Assembly (NCBI RefSeq): GCF_902459465.1
Contig: NC_047078.1
Coordinates: 10,316,333 to 10,380,332 of the forward strand
DNA: 64,000 bases
From: Asterias rubens
Taxonomy: Eukaryota; Echinodermata; Asteroidea; Forcipulatida; Asteriidae
Direction of reading: 5' to 3'
The notes under the pieces are model-generated. The model was not told the DNA's origin, did not search any database, and worked only from the letters and a program-made list of their open reading frames with translations. Below, one piece after another: positions 59,901-64,000 of the stretch (within the stretch, counting starts at the first letter, position 1; each line of letters begins with the position of its first letter). The position numbers were made by a program, and so were the translations under genes.

Positions 59901-62900
59901 AGTCCTGTGAAAAAAATATCACAGGCATGTTACTCGGGTGGGATTCGACTTACGACCCTTGCATTTCTAGAGCAGTGTCTTACCAACTAGACTACCGAGG
60001 TTGCCCGGTGGCTAGAGGCAGTTCGAATCCGATATATGAGATGTTAAATTTGCCTCAGGGATAAAGAATATTAATTTTGGTTTTTACCCATACACCGATG
60101 TGTAAGTTGAGTTTTAAGTCTTTTCTTAAAAGTAACAGCACAATAAGATTTACGAACATTAGTTGGGAGATTGTTCCAAAGTTCAGCAGCAGAGCGTGAG
60201 AAGGCGTGTTTGCCATAGGTTAATCTGGACTCGTGAGTGTTAATCTGAGTTTTATCGGAAGAAGAACTCATTAGCTTTTGAACAATTAAATCAATAAACC
60301 ACTGGTGCATTAGGTTTGACTAACGTCTGGTACAATGAACATGACACTACCACTAACTACAAGTAGACTGCAAATGAACTTTTCTGCATGATGCATTAAA
60401 GGCAGTGGACACTATTGGTAATTACTCAAAATATTTATTAGCATAAAACCTTTCTTGGTGACGAGTAATGGGGAGAGGTTGATAGTATAAAACATTGGGA
60501 GAAACAACTCCCTCTGAAGTGCCATAGTTTTTGAGAAAGAAGTAATTTTCCACGAATTTGATTTCAAGACCTCGGGTTTAGAACTTGAGGTCTCGAAATC
60601 AACCATCTAAACGCACACAACTTTGTGTGACAAGGGTGTTTTTTTTTAGTCATTATTTTCTCGCAAGTTCGATGACCGATTGAGCTCAAATTTTCACAGG
60701 TTTGTTATTTTATGCACATGTTGAGATACACCAACTGTGAAGGCTAGTCTTTGACAATTACCAAGAGTGTCCACTGCCTTTAAGAATAGTTGCAGTCTTT
60801 TGGGTAGGTCTTGGTGGCGTTCTGTGTTAGGAATGGTGCGAGGTGCAGCTACAAGTTGCTCATAAGGCCAAACAAAACAATTTGTGTGTTTCCGGTTACC
60901 CGACCGACCCTAGAAAAACACGCCGACCCTACGGAATTTTATACATTTACAGACAAAATAAAATAAAACAACCCCGATCCCACCCCACGTTTGACAAAAT
61001 ACCGCACGATTTTAACGTTATTATAATTGATGTTTCCTTTTTTCTAAAATGTTTTCACATTTAAAATAAAGCATTAGAAAATACACATTTTCTTACGAGA
61101 AAAGACGTCGGTGATCCATGGTTGATCAAGTACTAGTATTGCAACGACTGACGACGACGTGTGTAGCGTGTGTTGGGAGGTCGCAGCATGCATTTACATG
61201 TGCGAGTTCGTAATGCTAGCAATCTGTTAATTGCGCTGCTCAATCTTGAGATTGCACAACAGATGTTTATTGAGCGATGTACGCCGACGAGCTGCGCTAC
61301 GCCCTCGCATTTGCGCCGCCTGGAAACCCGCTAAAATTCCCACGTGACACGTCGAGTCTTGTCTCAATGCGTTTATTGCCGGTCCGCGTAGATTTTACCA
61401 ATAGAGGGCGTTTTATCTCACTGTATTGCATTGTTCCAAAACGACCTCTAGCGTTCAATGTTTCTTGTATTTTGTTGCCGCACGCAAAGTAACAACGACT
61501 ACAGGCGTAGAATCTGCTTTTGTGTTACGTGAAATTTACAGACCTCGGAACGGTTGCTTTTTGGGGCTTATTTTCTGTGTCATTTTAAGAGATTTTCGAG
61601 TCGAACTTGGACATCGTTGAATTTACATGAAATTTACATGCAAGGGCAAAAATATTTTTAACATTGGTTCCTACCCTAAGTTTTGAAGCAATAAAATAAT
61701 TCAACAAAATAAAATGTGTTTTCGTCCCTACTGACCCTAATGTTTTGGCCGGTGTAATAGGAAACACATATTATTATTTTGTTTGGCCTGAAGTTGTTAT
61801 TTCTATTGTCCGATTAGATCTACAAGAGAGAATAGCAACCCTTAAAGATCTGAAAGACACAGTCTACGTAGATGAGCACCTCATGAATGTAAGTAGACAC
61901 TAAGGCTCAAATCAAAGGAAGACTTTGGACGCATTAGATTGATCTTTGGCAAAATTGTATAGTAGTGCCATAGACCAGTAGTCGACAAACTAAAAGGCTA
62001 GTGAGCCAATTGAAAATTCCAGGCACTCAACCATGACCCACCCCCTGACAGGCTAGGACCTTACTTGCTAGACCTGACTTTCTAGGAACCGACAGTTTAA
62101 GCCCTGACTTTCTATGACCTGATATGCTAGGCCCTGACATAGGCTTTGACATTCTAGGCCCTGACAAGCTAGGCCCTGACACACTTGGCCCCAACCGGCT
62201 AGACCCTAAAAGGCTAGGCCCTAACAGGCTAGGCCCTGACACACTAGGCTCTGACACACTTGGTCCCAACCTGCTCCGCCCTACAAGGCTAGGCCCTAAC
62301 AGGCTTGGCCCTAACAGGCTAGGCCCTGACAAGCTAGGCCCTGACACACTTGGCCCCAACCTGCTAGGCCCTAACAGGCTAGGCCGTGACACGCTAGGCC
62401 CTGACACGCTAGGCCCTGACACGCTTGGCTCAGACACGCCCGGCCCCGACACGCCATGCCCTGACACGCTAGGCCCTGACTGGCTAAGCCACGATTGGCT
62501 AAGCCCTAACATGCTACATGTAGGCCAAGACAAGCAAGGCCTGCCATGCTAGGCCCTGACACACTTTGCACCAACCTGCATGGCCCTGAAACACTTGGCC
62601 CTGACAAGCTATTAAACAGTACTCCTGTTTTGACTTGACAGAATGAGTACCATCTTCATGCTGTACTGGTCCACGAAGGCCAAGCCTCGGCGGGACACTA
62701 CTGGGCCTACATCCTAAACCACCGAAGAAATGTCTGGCTCAAGTTCAACGACATCTCTGTGACGGAGGTCGCATGGGAGGACCTTGAGCGAGAGTCGGTT
62801 GGAGGATCGGGTAACGTCAGTGCGTACTGCCTCATGTATGTTGATGCAAAGAGGCGCGATCTGTTCGAAGGTGAGAAGTTTTACTGGTCAATTTATCCTC

Positions 62901-64000
62901 TGTGGGTTGACTGGACTTTTAGGGACTGGACACCTTTGGTAATTTTTAAAGACTAGTCTTTTATTAGGCATTTAAAAGCACACAGATTCGTGCAAAAAGG
63001 TTTTTTTTCTTTCATTATTCCCTTGCAACTTTGATGATCAATTGAGTCAAAATTTTCACAGGTTTGTTATTTTATTTATATGTTGAGATACAACAGAAGA
63101 CCGGTCTTTGACAATTACTATTAGTGTCCATTGCCTTTAATAATTATATTATTCTATCATGTGGTTGTTGTTTAATAGAGCAAGAAGATGAGGAAACTGG
63201 TTGCAGCAGTCTGAGTCTGGACCCCCTCGCCGATGAACTCAAACAACTTGTAAGCGAGGACAATCAATGCTTCGAGAGTGAAATGAAACAATGGGACGAG
63301 AATAAAGACAAAAGAGCTACCAGAGCTGCCAATGCATCGACGTCTACTAAAGAGGATGAGGTTGTATTCCTGGGAGAGAGGACGTCACTAGCTTCAGGTA
63401 AAGCTTAAAGGGTTTGATAACGTTTTTAGATCAAGTTTTTGGCTATGACATGAATCCTTACTCACTGTGAATGAAGATGTATGTAATATAATTCACCTGT
63501 AGATGTTTGTTCTATACATATAAGTTTTGTTGTTGTCCATGTTTCTGCTCCCTAAGTTGTTGTTGGTAGTGCACACTGATCATATACTTTTTCCCAAGTG
63601 ACATAGGTACGTTACACAGGTTTGAAATTTAACTTTTACCCTGGAAAGGCTTCAAAATCTACTGCACATTTTTGGGAAGAAAATACTCAACTCCAACAAT
63701 TTTTGTTATCTGCTCCCCCAATTAGGAACAGTGCAAGAGTTTTCAGGTCCAATGCACAAGCTTCCTTAAAGCCATGGGACACTTTCGGTCAACAGGATTC
63801 AGGCATGCAACTATTCCGCGTTTTCGCAGAATTCCGCGTTTTTGTTGTTGTTTTTTTTTTACCTGAAAAAAAAAAAAAAAAAAAGGAAAAGATTTACAAT
63901 GCACCTAAGAGCATAATAAACCTCAACATTTTCTAGGGTACCATTGTGGGTATCATGTCCCATGGCGTTTCGGCTGCCTCGCTCGTGAGTGTTGTCCAAG
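41904..64000 (+). CDS. USP25: Ubiquitin carboxyl-terminal hydrolase USP25/USP28-like (15 exons, 3' end outside window)
   Basis: Cysteine deubiquitinase of the USP25/USP28 branch. Exons: 41904-42177, 44079-44208, 45720-45879, 46782-46922, 47049-47195, 48260-48348, 48886-48968, 55358-55503, 56172-56299, 56709-56804, 57755-57955, 59453-59655, 61818-61888, 62642-62870, 63179-63397. All phases join (about 772 aa). The first exon is a UBA-like region ([20 protein letters not shown]). The second has VIDLTHD plus ubiquitin-interacting motif [11 protein letters not shown]. The third carries the Cys box [16 protein letters not shown]. Exon 6 starts [22 protein letters not shown] and the His box [17 protein letters not shown] complete the USP fold. 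Phrases such as [37 protein letters not shown] and PRHIT...RWRTE are nearer USP25 than USP28, though a single pro-ortholog is likely. The gene continues past 64000. An AG at 63935-63936 may open the next exon, but the phase dictated by exon 15 does not give the best-looking frame there. Confidence 0.95.
42463..42915. repeat. Pair of 62-bp direct repeats flanking about 325 bp
   Basis: CTGAAATATGAAGACAAGCG through CTTCATAGGAATTATC occurs at 42467-42528 and 42852-42913 with no visible difference. Each can form a hairpin (GAAGACA / TGTCTTC). The interior has CGCGCCATCTTGAAAT and no ORF. Confidence 0.82.
43527..43915. repeat. R1 MITE copy
   Basis: TTAAAGACACTGGACACCTT through ATATTGTCCACTGCCTTTAA; USP25 intron 1 region. 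Confidence 0.78.
44235..44475. repeat. Palindromic element (first copy)
   Basis: CTTTTGTCAAGGCCTTCGTG, GCTTGGAGAGC and ATGGGAGACCACGC run into their inverted counterparts (GCTCTCCAAGC, TTGACAAAAG), with CACGTGAGTGGC near the centre. A second copy begins at 44425. It lies in the USP25 intron after exon 2. Confidence 0.82.
44425..44770. repeat. Palindromic element (second copy), split by a small transposon
   Basis: Repeats the first copy from CAACTTGGTTGCC to the AAAAGGCTAGCAACTTGG end. It is interrupted at 44477-44637; removing the insert and one AT restores the first copy's CGATTGG junction. Confidence 0.82.
44479..44635. mobile_element. 157-bp MITE with AT target duplication
   Basis: Ends AGACCTTATGCA and TGCATAAGGTCT are inverted repeats. 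Flanking AT is duplicated (44477-44478 and 44636-44637), as shown by comparing the uninterrupted copy at 44297. No coding capacity. Confidence 0.85.
44778..45297. mobile_element. Non-autonomous element with AGGGAGCGTCTC termini
   Basis: AGGGAGCGTCTCAAAAGTC at the left is the near inverse of GACTTTTGAGATGCTCCCT at the right, about 520 bp apart. Inside, the GAACG and TTCC motifs near 45150-45275 are also partly inverted. No ORF. Confidence 0.72.
45396..45546. repeat. R5 palindrome
   Basis: GGTGGATTTCACAAAGAGTT is inverted as AACTCTTTGTGAAATCGACC; GGACTAGTCC units inside. Confidence 0.85.
45793..46250 (+). repeat. Tandem partial copies of the USP25 catalytic-Cys exon
   Basis: Units start at 45793 (inside the real exon), 45915, 46037 and 46163, with spacings 122, 122 and 126. 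Each unit holds the last 29 codons of the exon, including GNTCWFS, plus about 35 bp of the downstream intron (GTCAACCCTCCTACTG). Copy 3 has AVIQ changed to LVIQ and its donor GT mutated to GA. Copy 4 has several substitutions ([16 protein letters not shown]). Copies 2-4 lack the exon start and a convincing acceptor, so they are probably not spliced. Confidence 0.9.
47243..47492. repeat. R7 fold-back element
   Basis: GTTTCATGGCACTGTTTACC at the left, GGTAAGCAGAGCCATTAAAT at the right; shares AATGCCTAGTAACGTGGAGT with the copy at 58905. In the USP25 intron after exon 5. Confidence 0.78.
48362..48758. repeat. R8 MITE copy
   Basis: TAAAGGGTTTTGATACC at the left, GTACCCAAACCCTTTAAAC at the right. 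Further R8 pieces are at 615-840 (minus), 6843-6900, 7380-7520 and 63408-63500. Confidence 0.72.
49062..49453. repeat. 23-bp minisatellite, left half
   Basis: About 17 copies of a 23-bp unit with core ATATCTGAAATGTTCAATG; a T/C variant (GTTCAATG or GCTCAATG) occurs in blocks. It lies in the USP25 intron and is interrupted at 49453 by the Penelope-like element. Confidence 0.92.
49454..49650 (-). repeat. 3' terminal repeat of the Penelope-like element
   Basis: Downstream copy in element orientation. The 197 bp shared with 53997-54193 begin TAATGAATAGGG and end GGTGGCTATGAA. Past 49650 the sequence continues into the element's own 3' region toward the ORF. Confidence 0.88.
49469..49512 (-). ncRNA. 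Hammerhead-ribozyme-like motif in the 3' terminal repeat
   Basis: Same fold as the copy at 54012-54054. One difference changes stem III from AGCU to AACU, which breaks its self-complementarity. Stem I, stem II and the CUGAAGAA and GAAA cores are unchanged. Confidence 0.55.
50012..52738 (-). CDS. Penelope-like reverse transcriptase with C-terminal GIY-YIG endonuclease, 908 aa
   Basis: Intact ORF that should supply target-primed reverse transcription for the element. Residues 1-290 are a basic, partly coiled N-terminal region. RT motifs follow: [12 protein letters not shown] near 303, [20 protein letters not shown] near 376, motif [13 protein letters not shown] with Asp451, motif [19 protein letters not shown] near 509, and motif [11 protein letters not shown] with the Asp pair at 549-550. 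VNFLDVTI lies near 587. A Cys cluster, [12 protein letters not shown] (771-782), sits before the GIY-YIG nuclease at about 813-905, with VVYVISC and LQYVGET as the two hallmark strands and a later [10 protein letters not shown] helix. The order RT, Cys cluster, GIY-YIG is the Penelope/Neptune/Poseidon arrangement. No stop or frameshift is present, so it could be active. Confidence 0.95.
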   Translation of the reverse strand: MALAPDTKCFFRKLRKLKEKNTRYMSHLDNYRFYRLSRIIPKGLQIKCTPSFGDLDPSFLKKWNKTLTNTSFRLIKLLENQCQQFIDNQLLEITNTESQLQESCSIEEFEQLQDTILCNVKHLRSTLMDKQNKKRMNVLANHKKHTHRRFHSKRATIAPPTVRLPETNTVVNLSDMVLTDPQVKLLSRGLKFCPTPREPNQLLFQQDMAQFNRRLRLREYFHVEPSMDDESSVETQPIPRNRFREKSTWVPPKNRDVSLETYINSVNSEVLKAPSTPTPNNLPQDERHALTQLRQSPDIVIKRADKGSAVVVMNTHDYIAEGLRQLSNTDHYIECASDPTESFSQDISDTLVKIYNANDIEKDTFNYLLPHDPRTARFYLLPKIHKPNNPGRPIVSGNGSPTERISEFVDSFLKPLVCRIPSFIKDTKDFLYKLDEVKHQIPDSAILVTFDVSSLYTNIPHHEGMSACVSALNASNQSRPSVSHIKELMSHILMKNNFTFSDRHFLQVQGTAMGTKMAPSYANLFMSQLEDRLLSSAPNRPLVWWRFIDDIFSIWCGDQDSLDEFIDHINSFHPTIKFTTEQSLTSVNFLDVTITKSPNGLVTDVYSKPTDTHQYLLSNSCHPSHCKKAIAYSQALRIRRICSTDTLYKRRSSELRKHLVSRGHSKRRVQLAINRALNVPRHTLLTNTGAKKAPTNRVALVTTFHPKLPKLPSILNNNMPILHSSSRLHSAITEVRMVAFRRPKNLGDILVRAKLPPGTVQTQPPTDILGCHKCTRSKCKTCLHIKPSLKVKSHTTGSSYNIKTDSECSTSNVVYVISCKRCGLQYVGETKTKLSLRFANHVSSIKTKKPYPVSIHFNSPNHSVIDVELLVIEACNGDDTHRKNRESHWIHQLKTVKPFGLNINTGVK
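52900..53700 (-). repeat. Tandem repeats (about 135 bp) in the Penelope-like element leader
   Basis: The marker GTTATGTACAAACCTGAAAG recurs at 53008, 53143, 53278 and 53473 (spacings 135, 135, 195). Units mix CTGAAAAGGAAAA, ACGTTAATATAAAC and GGGTTATAAAACCTGC blocks, and outer copies are degenerate. The array lies between the 5' terminal repeat and the ORF start, so it would form the element's 5' leader. Confidence 0.8.
53997..54193 (-). repeat. 5' terminal repeat of the Penelope-like element (truncated)
   Basis: Upstream copy in element orientation, identical to 49454-49650 apart from C/T differences near 54022 and 54081. It ends abruptly at 54193 in minisatellite sequence. It carries the hammerhead-like motif at 54012-54054. 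Confidence 0.88.
54012..54054 (-). ncRNA. Hammerhead-ribozyme-like motif in the 5' terminal repeat
   Basis: Minus-strand reading: stem I strand AUGCCU, core CUGAAGAA, stem II GGUCC with loop GGAUU and GGAUC, core GAAA, stem III bases GCU joined to cleavage base A, then stem I partner AGGCCAU. The core fits CUGANGA plus GAAA with one extra A before stem II. Stem III is only AGCU, a self-complementary tetramer, so a dimer rather than a monomer would form a stable stem. The predicted cut follows CUA. Hammerhead motifs are known in Penelope-like elements; activity here is inference. Confidence 0.6.
54188..54775. repeat. 23-bp minisatellite, right half and decayed flank
   Basis: About eight clear 23-bp copies (54191-54383) matching the left half, several with the TGATAT to ATGATAT variant. 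Increasingly degenerate units (GAAATGCTCTATGTGATAT) follow to about 54775. The graded decay suggests this is the older edge of the array. Confidence 0.85.
54961..55318. repeat. R1 MITE copy
   Basis: GAAAGGCAGTGGACACTATT at the left, AATAGTGTCCACTGCCTTTA at the right: terminal inverted repeats of 20 bases, nearly perfect. Confidence 0.85.
55635..55752. repeat. R1 MITE fragment
   Basis: CCAATTGAGCTTAAATTTTC through AATAGTGTCCAGTGTCTTTA. Confidence 0.65.
55896..56108. repeat. About 210-bp palindrome around a hammerhead-like loop
   Basis: Arms of about 85 bp (GGAAAGGTTTGCGGTAACAC inverted at the right) flank a centre whose minus strand has stem GAUCAG-AGCAUA-CUGAUC followed by GAAACGUC. A single, non-inverted relative is at 13690-13850. 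In the USP25 intron before exon 9. Confidence 0.8.
56395..56575. repeat. CCGATGTGTG family repeat
   Basis: CACACCGATGTGTATAACAT, then GTGGGATTCGAACCCATAAT and AGACCGTCGAGCGAGCCCAG. In a USP25 intron. Confidence 0.6.
56928..57120. repeat. R4 fold-back element
   Basis: GCCCTATTTCATAGAGCTGC and GCAGCTCTGTAAAATTGGAC ends, CAACTTGTGACCGGTATCCT inside. Confidence 0.75.
57338..57716. mobile_element. MITE with TTAAAGCCATTGGACCC ends
   Basis: TTAAAGCCATTGGACCCTTT and AAAGGGTCCAATGGCTTTAA form perfect 20-bp terminal inverted repeats. GTTAACGAGAATT lies at the centre. Just before USP25 exon 57755. Confidence 0.85.
58017..58904. mobile_element. About 890-bp element with 19-bp inverted ends
   Basis: TTGGCTAATAGGCTTGGGC at the left end matches the inverse of GCCCAAGCCTATTGGCCAA at the right end with one mismatch. 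The interior is rich in GGAACCGG/GGTTCC and has GTACGTCCGTAGTGCA repeats (58345-58430). No convincing protein, so probably non-autonomous. Confidence 0.75.
58905..59168. repeat. R7 fold-back element
   Basis: Starts ATTTCATGGCTCTGCTTACC and ends with the inverted form (GGTATAGCAGAGCCATGAAT). Abuts the 58017-58904 element. Confidence 0.75.
59697..60316 (-). mobile_element. LINE 3' end, interrupted by another repeat
   Basis: Minus frame [20 protein letters not shown] then [10 protein letters not shown] is an ORF2 C-terminus (60071-60310). The 3' tail with TGCGCTTTGATCATG is displaced to 59697-59830 by the insert at 59838. Confidence 0.65.
59838..60105. repeat. CCGATGTGTG family repeat, inserted in a LINE tail
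   Basis: Starts TTAATTTTGGTTTTTACCCA and ends with the same words at 60068, so the insert is bounded by a direct duplication. Contains tRNA-like GGGTGGGATTCGACTTACGA. Confidence 0.65.
60397..60783. repeat. R1 MITE copy
   Basis: TTAAAGGCAGTGGACACTAT and AGTGTCCACTGCCTTTAA ends are inverted; the interior holds an inverted pair (GACCTCGGGTT / AACTTGAGGTC). Confidence 0.85.
60784..61817. other. USP25 intron segment with no recognised feature
   Basis: GCCAAACAAAACAA at 60867 is inverted as TTGTTTGGC at 61781, and GTTTCC near 60890 faces GGAAAC at 61760, so the segment may be one inserted element of about 920 bp. No protein is recognised. Confidence 0.4.
62040..62620. repeat. 15-bp minisatellite in a USP25 intron
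   Basis: Core GGCCCTGACACGCTA (variants AACAGGCTA, CTTGGCCCC) repeats about 35 times. Because 15 is a multiple of three and the unit lacks stops, frames stay open on both strands; this is not evidence of a gene. Confidence 0.92.
62920..63141. repeat. R1 MITE, internally deleted
   Basis: GGGACTGGACACCTTTGGTA and AGTGTCCATTGCCTTTAA ends; about 220 bp instead of about 360. Confidence 0.72.

Noticed and set aside
62027..62552. Overlapping 168- and 142-codon ORFs on opposite strands
   Set aside because: Both come from a 15-bp minisatellite; open frames on both strands are expected from the unit.
63937..64000. Next USP25 exon
   Set aside because: There is an AG and an open stretch, but the phase set by the exon ending at 63397 does not give the more protein-like frame, and the window ends; left unannotated.

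Overview
This is animal nuclear DNA. It has small exons with GT/AG introns, many dispersed fold-back repeats, SINEs and LINE tails, and no bacterial gene organisation. The proteins read as an invertebrate deuterostome. The repeat style (TACATGTA-rich, palindromic MITEs) suggests an echinoderm, perhaps a sea star; that is an impression, not a proof.

Layout. (1) 1986-14092, plus strand: 12 exons of an AMP deaminase closest to AMPD2. The 5' exons lie outside the window. (2) 14093-22113: 3' flank and a repeat-rich intergenic region with a large fold-back element (19497-20300), several tandem repeats and a G13/C13 hairpin. (3) 22114-23505, plus strand: an intronless C2H2 zinc-finger gene. (4) 36561-27457, minus strand: a complete 12-exon GPR89 (Golgi pH regulator) gene with all splice phases consistent (457 aa). 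One intron carries an 11-copy tRNA-like tandem array. (5) 36562-41900: spacer between divergent genes, with minisatellites and a retroposon tail. (6) About 41904 to the window end, plus strand: 15 exons of a USP25/USP28-type deubiquitinase, closest to USP25, continuing past the window.

The most distinctive item is in the USP25 intron at 48969-55357. It is an almost intact Penelope-like retroelement (minus strand) with a 908-aa reverse transcriptase plus GIY-YIG endonuclease ORF, 135-bp leader repeats, and two 197-bp direct terminal repeats differing at two positions. Each terminal repeat can be folded as a hammerhead-ribozyme-like motif with a four-base stem III that would work best as a dimer. 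The element sits inside a 23-bp minisatellite and splits it.

Three protein-coding exons have been copied locally: the USP25 catalytic-Cys exon (four tandem partial copies), an AMPD2 exon (out-of-order truncated copy) and the AMPD2 terminal exon tail (three copies). The cellular genes are unrelated housekeeping functions (purine nucleotide balance, Golgi acidification, ubiquitin removal) and do not form a pathway. The rest is mostly repeats. Repeat labels used below: R1, fold-back MITE with GGACAC...TTGGTAATT...AAAGACCAG; R2, tRNA-headed SINE; R3, fold-back with GTCTGCTGCC arms; R4, AGCAGGATACC fold-back; R5, palindrome with CGATTTCACAAAGAGTTAGG; R6, CGGTAACACCATGT family; R7, CTGCTTACCG fold-back; R8, AAGGGTTTGATACC family.
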